This document shows positions 1-7,261 of a stretch of 11,731 bases of DNA, one piece after another. Each line of letters opens with the position of its first letter. Position 1 is the first letter of the stretch. The translations under genes and the position numbers were made by a program. Source of the DNA: DAORDI01 sp035345895 (GTDB taxonomy: Bacteria > Spirochaetota > Leptospiria > Leptospirales > Leptospiraceae). The notes below the pieces were generated by a model. The model made no database searches. It was not told the DNA's origin and saw only the letters and a list, made by a program, of their open reading frames with translations. Location: contig DAORDI010000174.1 of the NCBI GenBank assembly GCA_035345895.1, positions 1 to 11,731 on the forward strand, written 5' to 3'.

Positions 1-2
1 GT

Positions 3-77
3 GGAAACGGTAACGGTGGAAACGGTAACGGTGGAAACGGTAACGGTGGAAACGGCAACGGCGGAAACGGCAGCGGT
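3..77 (+). repeat. Tandem 15-bp repeat, five copies, coding for GNGNG
   Basis: The unit GGAAACGGTAACGGT occurs three times without change (3-17, 18-32, 33-47). Copy four (48-62) has GGC in place of GGT twice, and copy five (63-77) ends in AACGGCAGCGGT-like codons, giving GNGSG. The two bases before position 3 (GT) fit the end of a further copy, so the array probably continues left of the window. Its length is a multiple of three, so copy-number change would lengthen or shorten the protein without a frameshift. Confidence 0.9.
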
Positions 78-485
78 GGGGATGATCATCATGGAAACTC
101 CTGTAAAAAGGACGACGACAGAGATGAGCATCATGGATACCATCACGGAGATGATGACAGAGATCATCATGACGGGAACCGGGATGATGACGACCGTGAA
201 GGAAGATACGGTTCATCTGAAAGAAGAAGCAGCGATCACGATGGAAAATATGGCGATGATGACCATAAGGGAAAAGATCGTGAGGACAGAGACCGTGACA
301 ATGACAGAAACAGACAACGGGACAGAAAGTGCGGTACTGAGAAGAAACGCCACCATGGTTACAGCGGAAGAGAAGGATCTGACAGGGATGTGCATGAACG
401 TTCCAGAAATCACTCTTCTGTAAAAAATCACAGCGGATGTTCTTCCATTTATACAATTTGGGGTCATACTCGCGAGACTCTCTAA
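3..485 (+). CDS. C-terminal part of a Gly-Asn repeat, Asp/His/Arg-rich protein (5' end outside window)
   Basis: The third forward frame is open from the window edge to a TAA at 483-485 and codes for 160 residues; the start lies to the left. It begins with five GNGNG-type pentapeptides, followed by a very polar tail rich in Asp, His, Arg and Gly (clusters such as DDHH, HHGYHHGDDDRD and DREDRDRDNDR), then a less charged end (SGCSSIYTIWGHTRETL). I chose this frame because it runs straight into a terminator and gives repeat-structured, codon-plausible protein. The frame beginning at base 1 gives a monotonous Thr/Met/Glu-rich sequence and stops 60 bases earlier. Three Cys residues are visible (in SCKK, RKCG and SGCSS). 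The family is not recognised. His/Asp clusters could bind metal ions and Gly-Asn repeats are often flexible linkers in surface or secreted proteins, but both points are inference. The codon regularity of the first repeats suggests recent repeat expansion. Confidence 0.7.
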   Translation, partial: GNGNGGNGNGGNGNGGNGNGGNGSGGDDHHGNSCKKDDDRDEHHGYHHGDDDRDHHDGNRDDDDREGRYGSSERRSSDHDGKYGDDDHKGKDREDRDRDNDRNRQRDRKCGTEKKRHHGYSGREGSDRDVHERSRNHSSVKNHSGCSSIYTIWGHTRETL

Positions 486-493
486 AAAACCTT

Positions 494-530
494 GAGAGGG
501 GCAGATCTGCCCCTCTTTGTCTTATTTTTA
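494..530 (+). terminator. Palindromic rho-independent terminator
   Basis: AGAGGGGCAGATCTGCCCCTCT (495-516) is a perfect 22-base inverted repeat. It is followed by the T-rich stretch TTGTCTTATTTTT and begins ten bases after the stop codon of the left-edge gene. The fold would use an AGATCT-region loop with a GC-rich stem. A run of A residues (484-489) precedes it, so weak activity in the opposite direction is also possible. It separates the left-edge gene from lgt. Confidence 0.85.
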
Positions 531-567
531 CTTGCCTGAAAAGAGACCTGTTTCAAGCTGAGACGGT

Positions 568-1521
568 ATGCTCGAAAAAATTACATTACCCTTTTCCATC
601 GGAGGATGGGACGGGCCTTCCACTTTTGCCATTCTGATGCTCATTGCATTTTATATAGGCACGAAACTTCTTCCTGCAGAATACAAAAGAAGAGGTCTGA
701 ATCCTGAAGCAGCGGACAATATTGTTTTTTTAGGGGTACTTGGTACACTTGTAGGTTCCAAGATCTTTTATATTTTTGAAATCTGGGATCAGATATTTGT
801 CCTTCCGGGAAACTATATGTTTCCTCTGACACACTGGTACGGATTCAGAGAATACAATGACCCTTCCTGCCAGGTATGTATGGAAAGTTACGGTCTCTGG
901 AGTTCCCTTTTTTCAGGGGGAGGACTTGTCTTTTACGGCGGGTTTCTGACTGGAACTCTTTTCATCTATTACTATCTGAAAAGCAACAAATGGGATCTGG
1001 GACAGTACTATGACGGGATGGCGCCTACGATGGCTATGGGTTATGCAATCGGAAGACTCGGATGTTTTGTATCCGGGGACGGATGTTACGGTCATGCAAC
1101 CGATGTCAGAATTCCCCTCCTGGTTTTTAAATATGACGGAGCAATGCCATCAGGCGTGCCGGTCTGGAACACACCTGTCATAGAGTCCATTGTATCTTTC
1201 GTTTTCTTCTTTTATTTCTTCTATTGGGCAAGAAATCAAAATTTCAAAAAATGGAGTCTTTTCTTTCAGTATTTATTCCTGCATGGACTTGCCAGACTCT
1301 GCATCGAGTTTCTCCGAGTGAACAAGGCAGTATTCGCATTCATGAAACCTCCTGAAATTGTGAACATACCTGATGTAGGAAGAAATCCTGAATTCCTCAA
1401 ATCCTATTACTGGCACGGATTTTCACAGTCTCAGTACATCTCTCTTGCACTGATGCTTGTCTCCGTCATTTTCATCGTGCGCGGAAAACTCTGGGAAAAG
1501 GACAGTTCTGCAGGGGCATAA
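568..1521 (+). CDS. lgt: Prolipoprotein diacylglyceryl transferase family protein (Lgt)
   Basis: Lgt moves a diacylglyceryl group from phosphatidylglycerol to the lipobox cysteine of prelipoproteins in the inner membrane. The 317-residue protein is hydrophobic, with several membrane segments (about 18-34, 52-70, 115-137, 203-220, 232-248, 288-305). It carries the family core at 162-175 (GRLGCFVSGDGCYG), a glycine-rich loop at 118-125 (GGLVFYGG), the late arginine motif at 242-250 (ARLCIEFLR), and the C-terminal box at 284-293 (GFSQSQYISL, matching the usual G-[ML]-[ST]-x-[GS]-Q-x-[IL]-S pattern). The core differs from E. coli GRIGNFINGE: Asn is replaced by Cys and Glu by Asp, as in the GDG-type Lgt forms of some other phyla. 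A longer loop (71-110) holds two Cys. The start at 568 places the first hydrophobic segment normally, but its ribosome site is weak (GAGACGG). The stop overlaps the next gene as TAATG. It may be a paralogue and not the only Lgt of the cell. Confidence 0.88.
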   Translation: MLEKITLPFSIGGWDGPSTFAILMLIAFYIGTKLLPAEYKRRGLNPEAADNIVFLGVLGTLVGSKIFYIFEIWDQIFVLPGNYMFPLTHWYGFREYNDPSCQVCMESYGLWSSLFSGGGLVFYGGFLTGTLFIYYYLKSNKWDLGQYYDGMAPTMAMGYAIGRLGCFVSGDGCYGHATDVRIPLLVFKYDGAMPSGVPVWNTPVIESIVSFVFFFYFFYWARNQNFKKWSLFFQYLFLHGLARLCIEFLRVNKAVFAFMKPPEIVNIPDVGRNPEFLKSYYWHGFSQSQYISLALMLVSVIFIVRGKLWEKDSSAGA

Positions 1522-2531
1522 TGAAAAAATATTTCCTGAAAAGATTTCTTCTGATTTTTCCGACACTTCTCGGAATCACTTTCATTGTATTTCTGATTTC
1601 ACATCTTGCACCGGGAGGGCCTCTTGAGTCCGAACTCGCAAAGTACAGGAATCTGGGAGCAGAGGCAGGAGCAAGTCAGAAGAAAATCTCTCAGGAAGAA
1701 GTGGATCTTTTGAAAAAAAGACTTCATCTGGACAAGCCGGTTCCGGTCGCATATCTGTACTGGCTGAAGCAGATTGCTTCCTTTGATCTCGGGGAATCCA
1801 GAATCAACTACAAAAAGGTAAGCACACTTATTGCAGACAAGCTTCCTATTTCGCTCACCTTCGGTCTGACCGGTTTTTTCCTGAGTTATCTGATCTGCAT
1901 CCCTCTAGGAATCTACAAGGCGCTTCACAACGGCGGAAAGGCAGATATATACACCAGCATTATAATATTCTTTACATATTCCATACCTACATTTGCATTT
2001 GCAATGCTTCTTCTCTTTCTGTTTGCATCGGGACAGGTATTCTCCTTTTTTCCTCTGGGCCATGAGATTTCGGACAATTATGAATCCCTCGGGCCTTTTG
2101 AGCAGATCCTGGACAGGGCCCATCATATGTTTCTGCCTGTGGTGTGCTATTCTATTCATTCGTTTGCAGTTCTGACGCTGCTTATGAAGAATTCCCTTCT
2201 CGAAGAGATCAGCCGGGAATATATGAGAACTGCTGTCGCAAAAGGACTTTCATTCAAAGAAGCAGTCAAAAGACATGCTTTCCGGAATTCTCTGATCCCT
2301 CTCGCAACAGGCTTCGGAAGCAATCTTACACTGATCCTTGCAGGATCGCTCATCATTGAGCTTGTATTCAATATAGACGGGATAGGTCTGTTAAGTTTTA
2401 CTGCAGTCAAGCAGAGAGATACTGATCTGATGATGGGACTTCTTCTTGTGCAGAGTTTCCTTGCACTGTTCGGAAGAATCCTTTCAGACTACTGTTATAC
2501 ATTAGTTGACCCGAGGATCCGATTCGAATGA
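1521..2531 (+). CDS. yejB: Peptide ABC importer permease, YejB/OppB type
   Basis: One of two membrane subunits of a peptide-class ABC importer. The 336 residues show an N-terminal helix (about 8-30, ending in HLAPGGP, a typical OppB/DppB feature), then the binding-protein-dependent permease domain with helices near 112-134, 145-170, 205-223, 268-288 and 303-323. The EAA loop that contacts the ATPase is at about 233-262 (EYMRTAVAKG...RHAFRNSLIP). The C-terminus SDYCYTLVDPRIRFE resembles YejB (ending in DPRIDFE) more than OppB, as does the insertion at 32-60 with its acidic, Lys-rich stretch. The ATG overlaps the lgt stop by one base and is preceded by AGGGG. OppB/DppB-like annotation would also be defensible. 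The substrate cannot be read from the sequence. Confidence 0.9.
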   Translation: MKKYFLKRFLLIFPTLLGITFIVFLISHLAPGGPLESELAKYRNLGAEAGASQKKISQEEVDLLKKRLHLDKPVPVAYLYWLKQIASFDLGESRINYKKVSTLIADKLPISLTFGLTGFFLSYLICIPLGIYKALHNGGKADIYTSIIIFFTYSIPTFAFAMLLLFLFASGQVFSFFPLGHEISDNYESLGPFEQILDRAHHMFLPVVCYSIHSFAVLTLLMKNSLLEEISREYMRTAVAKGLSFKEAVKRHAFRNSLIPLATGFGSNLTLILAGSLIIELVFNIDGIGLLSFTAVKQRDTDLMMGLLLVQSFLALFGRILSDYCYTLVDPRIRFE

Positions 2532-3571
2532 AACTGAGTCCTGCACTGAAAGACAGACTTTCCAAATTCCGTAAAAACCGGAGAGCCTGGTATTCTCTTG
2601 TTTTTCTTTCCGTAAGTTTCTTCATTTCCGTCTTAAGTCCGGTGCTGATGAACAATTCCGCACTGATTGCCCGTTACGAAAAGAAGCTGTATTTTCCTGT
2701 ATTTGAAGTGGTGACTGAGGCCGATCTCGGCGGGAAGGAAAAAACAGCAGCAGACTTCAAGGAAATCAGGAATTCAGAAAGATTTAAAAATAATGATAAT
2801 TTCATGATTTTTCCTCCGATTCCCTACGGGCCGAATGAAAGTCATCTGAAGGAACTTTCGGAAGGTCAGTACCCTCCTTCAGCCCCGTCGATTCAGCATC
2901 CGATGGGCACAGACGACAGAGGGCGGGATGTTTTTGTTCGGATCATTTACGGGTACAGAAACTGTATGGGTTTTGCACTGATACTGATTGTATTTGAAAT
3001 GCTGATAGGCATCATCATAGGCGGAATTCAGGGGTACTTCGCCGGAAAAACAGATATGATCATTCAGAGGCTCATAGAAATATTCTCTTCTATTCCGTTT
3101 TTATATATGATACTGATTATGGGTTCTTATTTCGGAAACAGCTTCAGTGTGCTTATGGTCACTTATGCCGCGTTTGCCTGGATAGGGATCAGCTACTACA
3201 TCAGGGGGGAATTTCTGAAACTGAGAACAGCCCAGTATGTGGAAGCAGCAAGGGCATTCGGCGTGGGAGATATTCAGATCATCTTCCGGCACATCCTCCC
3301 TAATTCCATCACTCCTATCGTCACATTTCTTCCTTTTTCACTGATCGGTTCCATTTCCATCCTCTCTGCACTGGACTTTCTGGGATACGGGATTCCTGCA
3401 CCGAATCCCTCCTGGGGAGAACTGATCGGTCAGGGAAGAGAAAGAATCGGAGCCTGGTGGCTGATAGGATTTCCGTCCCTTGCACTTTTAGTCACTATAC
3501 AGCTGACTGCTTTTGTGGGAGAGGGTCTCCGGGATGCATTCGATTCCAAGGAGAATTTAATTATAAAATGA
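2528..3571 (+). CDS. yejE: Peptide ABC importer permease, YejE/OppC type
   Basis: The partner of the preceding permease. It begins LSPALKDRLSKFRKNRRAWYS, very close to the YejE start (LSP...RWARFRHNRRGYWS as I recall it from E. coli), followed by helix 1 (22-42). A large periplasmic stretch (about 45-135) contains YFPVFEV...DLGG and the MGTDDRGRDVFVRIIYG motif (126-142) common to OppC-type proteins. Further helices lie near 147-168, 185-205, 207-225, 263-285 and 312-332. The EAA loop is at about 237-262 (YVEAARAFGV...FRHILPNS). The end GEGLRDAFDS matches the GEAVRDAFDP end of YejE. At 347 residues it is close to YejE and longer than most OppC proteins. The start overlaps yejB as ATGA, with GAGG about 12 bases upstream. 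The Yej assignment is supported by motifs along the whole length, not by a database search. Confidence 0.9.
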   Translation: MKLSPALKDRLSKFRKNRRAWYSLVFLSVSFFISVLSPVLMNNSALIARYEKKLYFPVFEVVTEADLGGKEKTAADFKEIRNSERFKNNDNFMIFPPIPYGPNESHLKELSEGQYPPSAPSIQHPMGTDDRGRDVFVRIIYGYRNCMGFALILIVFEMLIGIIIGGIQGYFAGKTDMIIQRLIEIFSSIPFLYMILIMGSYFGNSFSVLMVTYAAFAWIGISYYIRGEFLKLRTAQYVEAARAFGVGDIQIIFRHILPNSITPIVTFLPFSLIGSISILSALDFLGYGIPAPNPSWGELIGQGRERIGAWWLIGFPSLALLVTIQLTAFVGEGLRDAFDSKENLIIK

Positions 3572-4530
3572 AACCTCTTCTGGAAATTACTGATCTGTCT
3601 GTCGATATCCGTTCCAAGGGAAAAACTCTTCCTGTCCTGCAGTCTGTGGAGCTTTCTCTTTATCCGTCTGAAATTCTTGCACTGGTGGGAGAATCAGGAT
3701 GCGGAAAATCTCTTACTGCTCTTTCGATCACAAGACTCCTGCCGGAAAATATTTCCGCATACAGATCAGGAGCTGTTCTTTACAAGGAAAGGGACATACT
3801 GAAACTTCCTCAGAATGAGCTGAACGAGATTCGCGGAAAGGAGATTTCCTACATATTCCAGGACCCGTTCACTTCTCTCAATCCTGTAAAGAAAATAAAA
3901 GATCAGATTATCGAGTCCTATATGATTCATGTCTCTCCCGATGAAAAAAAGGCAGTGGAGAAGGCAAAGTATCTTCTGAGCAGAGTCGGTCTGACAGACC
4001 TCGATTCAAGACTCAACTCCTACCCAGGTCAGTTCAGCGGAGGAATGCTCCAAAGGGTATCCATTGCAATGGCTCTGATGTGCGACCCGGAAATACTGAT
4101 CGCAGATGAGCCTACAAGCGCACTGGACGTGACAATTCAGGCACAGCTTGTGGATCTGCTTCTGGAGATCAAAAAAGAAAACAGGATGTCCATACTTTTC
4201 ATATCTCACGATCTGGCACTTGTATCAAACATCGCTGACAGAATTCAGGTGATGTATGCTGGCCAGACGGTGGAAATTTCGACTTCAGAAGAACTTATCA
4301 GAAATCCCAAGCATCCTTACACTGCAGACCTTCTGGCATCCATTCCCAGGATGGAAGATTCAGTCCATGAGCTTGTTCCGATAGAAGGCACTGTTCCTTC
4401 CCCTGATGCATTTCCAAAAGGATGTCATTATGAACCGAGATGCAGAAAGAGAAAAGAAAAATGCATTCAGGAAAAACCTCTGATGAGGCAGTCTGAAAAT
4501 ACCAGGACGAGGTGCTTTTTATATGATTGA
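3568..4530 (+). CDS. oppD: Peptide ABC importer ATPase, OppD type (first half of YejF)
   Basis: Cytoplasmic ATPase powering the YejBE-like pore. In the 320-residue form: Walker A GESGCGKS (41-48), Q-loop Gln98 in FQDP, signature FSGGMLQR (156-163), Walker B with DEP (EILIADEPTSALD, 175-187), and switch His214 in SHDL. The C-terminal oligopeptide-ATPase domain contains HPYTADLL (249-256) and cysteines 286, 292, 299 and 316 in GCHYEPRCRKRKEKC. That Cys set is typical of the OppD/DppD tail, which binds an iron-sulphur cluster in some DppD proteins. I chose ATG 3568 (ATGA overlap with yejE) because homologues start as MKPLLEITDLSV; the open frame runs upstream to 3457, but that extension only reads yejE in another frame. 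E. coli YejF is one fused chain of two such ATPases; here they are separate genes. Confidence 0.92.
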   Translation: MKPLLEITDLSVDIRSKGKTLPVLQSVELSLYPSEILALVGESGCGKSLTALSITRLLPENISAYRSGAVLYKERDILKLPQNELNEIRGKEISYIFQDPFTSLNPVKKIKDQIIESYMIHVSPDEKKAVEKAKYLLSRVGLTDLDSRLNSYPGQFSGGMLQRVSIAMALMCDPEILIADEPTSALDVTIQAQLVDLLLEIKKENRMSILFISHDLALVSNIADRIQVMYAGQTVEISTSEELIRNPKHPYTADLLASIPRMEDSVHELVPIEGTVPSPDAFPKGCHYEPRCRKRKEKCIQEKPLMRQSENTRTRCFLYD

Positions 4531-5464
4531 AGTAAAAGATCTGACTGTAAAGTTCCAGATCCCTTCTTCCAGGCTGTTCGGAAAGGAAACCCTGACTGCA
4601 CTGGAAAATGCAGATTTTACTGTATCTGAAAATGAGGTCATCGGACTTGCAGGAGAATCCGGTTCAGGGAAATCGACTCTCGGCAAGGCAATGCTTCAGC
4701 TCGTTCCAGCCTCAGGTCAAGTCATTTATTCCGGAAAAAATCTGATTCAGCTGAAAAGAAAAGAACTGCTTCCTCTCCGAAAGGATCTGCAGATTATTTT
4801 TCAGGACCCCTACTCTTCCATGAATCCCAGATTCACCGTTTTTGAAATTCTGACTGAAGGACTGAAAATCCACAGTTCCGTATCCCCTTCAGAGGCAAAA
4901 GAAAAAGCAGAATCTGCAATGGAAAAAGTGGGACTGAAAAAAGAACATCTCGAAAGGTATCCTCATGAATTTTCGGGAGGACAGAGACAGAGGATCTGCA
5001 TTGCAAGGACACTTATTCTGAATCCTAAGTTTATTGTATGCGATGAGATTACATCAGCACTGGATGTATCCAACCAGGCACAGATTATCAATCTTCTGAC
5101 AGGACTGAAAAGGGAAACCGGCATCTCTCTTCTTTTCATCAGTCATGATCTGGGTGTGCTGGGCCATATCTCGGACAGAATTGCAGTCATGTACCTGGGA
5201 AGAATTGTGGAACTGGGCAGCAGGGAAGAGATCAGGAAAAATCCTGCACATCCCTATACAAGAGCATTATTTTCCAGTATATTTTCATTAGGGGGGCACA
5301 GAAAATCCGCACCAGTCACCGGCGAGATTCCCAGTGTTCTGAACAAACCGAAGGGGTGCTATTTTCACACCAGATGCCCGGAAGCAAAAGACATCTGCAG
5401 AAATGAAAGACCGGCAGGAAAAGAAGTATCCAAGGGACATTTTTCAGAATGCCATTTTTCATAA
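4523..5464 (+). CDS. oppF: Peptide ABC importer ATPase, OppF type (second half of YejF)
   Basis: Second ATPase of the importer, 313 residues. Walker A GESGSGKS (44-51), Q-loop Gln94 in FQDPYSSMNPR (typical of OppF/DppF), signature SGGQRQR (151-157), Walker B region FIVCDEITSALD (170-181), switch His208 in SHDL, and the C-terminal HPYTRALF (243-250) plus Cys279, 285, 292 and 310. The Walker B glutamate is present, but the usual Pro after it is Ile (DEI in place of DEP). This is unusual but does not remove a catalytic residue. The gene overlaps oppD by eight bases, so the two ATPases should be made in a coupled way at a fixed ratio. No substrate-binding protein gene follows. Confidence 0.92.
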   Translation: MIEVKDLTVKFQIPSSRLFGKETLTALENADFTVSENEVIGLAGESGSGKSTLGKAMLQLVPASGQVIYSGKNLIQLKRKELLPLRKDLQIIFQDPYSSMNPRFTVFEILTEGLKIHSSVSPSEAKEKAESAMEKVGLKKEHLERYPHEFSGGQRQRICIARTLILNPKFIVCDEITSALDVSNQAQIINLLTGLKRETGISLLFISHDLGVLGHISDRIAVMYLGRIVELGSREEIRKNPAHPYTRALFSSIFSLGGHRKSAPVTGEIPSVLNKPKGCYFHTRCPEAKDICRNERPAGKEVSKGHFSECHFS

Positions 5465-5485
5465 GCATTAAAAAAACATTATAAT
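5456..5485 (+). promoter_or_regulatory. Possible promoter for nagZ
   Basis: A perfect TATAAT sits at 5480-5485. A partial -35 match, TTTTCA (5456-5461), lies 18 bases before it, overlapping the oppF stop. The region between is A/T-rich. This would start a transcript about 30 bases ahead of the nagZ ATG, allowing nagZ and the genes behind it to be expressed apart from the transporter operon. Motif-based only; read-through from the operon is also likely, since no terminator hairpin is visible in the 57-base gap. Confidence 0.45.
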
Positions 5486-5521
5486 CCAATACAGCCTGTA
5501 GGCAAAAAAGAGGTAACTCCC

Positions 5522-7240
5522 ATGTTTCAGTTCGCACGAGGTTTTCTGATCACAGCTGCGGTCATTGTTTCTGTCTGGTATTTCCCGAAAAAACTCTGTT
5601 CTCAGGAACTGCCCCCTGTTCCTCCCAGGGCAAAAATGGAAAAACTTGCAGCGGAAATTGTGTCTCGAATGAGCGATGAAGTGAAGGCAGGACAGATCAT
5701 TCATGTGGCAATTGCAGGAAAGGAAGCGGATGAGGACGCTTTAAAGGAAATCAGGAAGATCAGGCCGGGGGGAGTCATCCTTTTCGGAATGAATCTCGGA
5801 ACAAAGGAAGAAATAAGAACACTTACAAAAGATCTTCAGGCAGAAATGAAAGAACTGAAACTTCCTCCTCTTCTGATATCCACTGACCAGGAAGGCGGAA
5901 GAGTCGTGCGAGTGGAAAGCGGGGTGACTCAGTTTCCAAGCGCGATGGCAGTGGGCCAGACCTCAAATTCGGACTATGCATACAAGATAGGATTCGCAAC
6001 TGCTTACCAGCTGAAAAAACTGGGGATCAATACAGTGTTTGCTCCTGATCTAGACATCAACAACAATCCGGAAAATCCTGTCATCAACACCCGTTCTTTC
6101 GGGGTCACGCCTGAAACTGTGATCAGGATGGGAATTGCATATGAAAAGGGGGCGAGGTCTGCAGGAGCACTTCCGGTCATCAAACATTTTCCAGGACACG
6201 GGGACACGAATGTGGACAGTCATATCGGTCTTCCGGTGATAGACAAGACAGAAGAAGAACTGATGCAGTTTGAACTTCTGCCTTTCAAGAAGGCCGTCGA
6301 AGAAGGTGCGAGATCTGTAATGAGTGCACATATAGTATTTTCGAAGATTGATCCGGATTATCCTGCGACACTTTCTCCTCTTGTACTGAAAAACATCCTC
6401 AGAAACAGACTGAAGTTCAACGGTCTTGTATTCACGGATGCGATGGAAATGGATGCGATCTCCAAGAATTATAAAAATGTAAAAAGAGGCGTTCTGGCCG
6501 TCCTCGCCGGAGCAGATGTGATCCTTATGACAAGTTTCGGCAAAAACACTGCAGAATACTATGATATGGTTCTTTCTGCAGTGAAGAAAAAAGAATTTAT
6601 GTCGGGAGAAATCAATCTGATTGATGAGGCGATCAAAAGACAGCTGATTGCAAAAATGGAACTGGGACTTTTCAGTGAATCATTTTCATCATTAAATATT
6701 AATGATGAGGAACTGAAGACATATCTTTCCAGAAGAAACAAGTCGGCTAAGGAATTTTACGAGTATCTGAAGAAGGAGAATCTGAACGATCTGAACAGAA
6801 AAATTTCTTCTGAAGGCATCAGGGCCTGGAAAAATGAATTCTTTCCCCCTTCTGCTGAAACGGTAAAAACATTCCATTTTCATCTGAGACAGGACAGACT
6901 GAAGGAAGAAGTGGAACTCCTGGGATATGATGCAGTCAGCGAAAAACGTCTGAAGAAAATGCTTTCAAAAAAAATCAAGGGAGTGTTTGTCCTGGATTCA
7001 AGAGATCAGGCGGATCTGAGAAGAATCAATTCTTTTATAAAGACAAATCCCAAGGCAGATTACATTCTGCTCCACACTGGATCTCCTTTTCTGGAATTCC
7101 CCTCCAATCCGAATGTCAAGGTGCTCTTTTCCTTTTCTCCTACAGATGCATCCTGTGCAGGTCTGGTACTGAGAGCATTCAATTCGGAAGAGTCAGTGAA
7201 ACCGGCAGATATTGTATACAGAAAAACAATGCTGAAATAA
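5522..7240 (+). CDS. nagZ: Exported two-domain beta-N-acetylhexosaminidase (GH3, NagZ type)
   Basis: A family 3 glycoside hydrolase predicted to remove N-acetylglucosamine from muropeptides or cell-wall fragments. The catalytic domain (about 45-385) has TDQEGGRVVR (121-130), NTRSFG (189-194), the NagZ signature KHFPGHGDTNVDSH (221-234) with the His-Asp general acid/base pair, and the likely nucleophile Asp306 in GLVFTDAMEM. Residues 7-21 are strongly hydrophobic after a short Arg-containing start, fitting a signal peptide or membrane anchor; a cleavage site near the CSQE at 26-29 is possible. After the barrel there is a further 185-residue part (about 386-572), including VKGVFVLDSRDQAD-like and YILLHTG strands; it may be a degenerate GH3 C-terminal domain. 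E. coli NagZ is about 340 residues and cytoplasmic, so this protein is more like the exported two-domain NagZ of Bacillus. An AGAGG ribosome site lies eight bases before the ATG. Confidence 0.88.
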   Translation: MFQFARGFLITAAVIVSVWYFPKKLCSQELPPVPPRAKMEKLAAEIVSRMSDEVKAGQIIHVAIAGKEADEDALKEIRKIRPGGVILFGMNLGTKEEIRTLTKDLQAEMKELKLPPLLISTDQEGGRVVRVESGVTQFPSAMAVGQTSNSDYAYKIGFATAYQLKKLGINTVFAPDLDINNNPENPVINTRSFGVTPETVIRMGIAYEKGARSAGALPVIKHFPGHGDTNVDSHIGLPVIDKTEEELMQFELLPFKKAVEEGARSVMSAHIVFSKIDPDYPATLSPLVLKNILRNRLKFNGLVFTDAMEMDAISKNYKNVKRGVLAVLAGADVILMTSFGKNTAEYYDMVLSAVKKKEFMSGEINLIDEAIKRQLIAKMELGLFSESFSSLNINDEELKTYLSRRNKSAKEFYEYLKKENLNDLNRKISSEGIRAWKNEFFPPSAETVKTFHFHLRQDRLKEEVELLGYDAVSEKRLKKMLSKKIKGVFVLDSRDQADLRRINSFIKTNPKADYILLHTGSPFLEFPSNPNVKVLFSFSPTDASCAGLVLRAFNSEESVKPADIVYRKTMLK

Positions 7241-7261
7241 TGATATAGGCGGCGGGAATAC

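Noticed and set aside
1..423. Open frame from base 1 giving a Thr/Glu/Met-rich 140-residue protein
   Set aside because: The composition is the typical by-product of reading a GGA-AAC-GGT repeat and GAT/CAT-rich DNA out of phase. The frame from base 3 is longer and ends directly before the terminator.
213..467. Minus-strand open frame opposite the left-edge gene
   Set aside because: It lies wholly opposite the repeat/Asp-rich coding region, has no ribosome site, and the hydrophobic look comes from the complement of GAC/GAT codons.
3457..3567. Upstream extension of the OppD-like gene
   Set aside because: It reads the yejE coding sequence in another frame. The ATG at 3568 overlaps the yejE stop and gives the normal family N-terminus.
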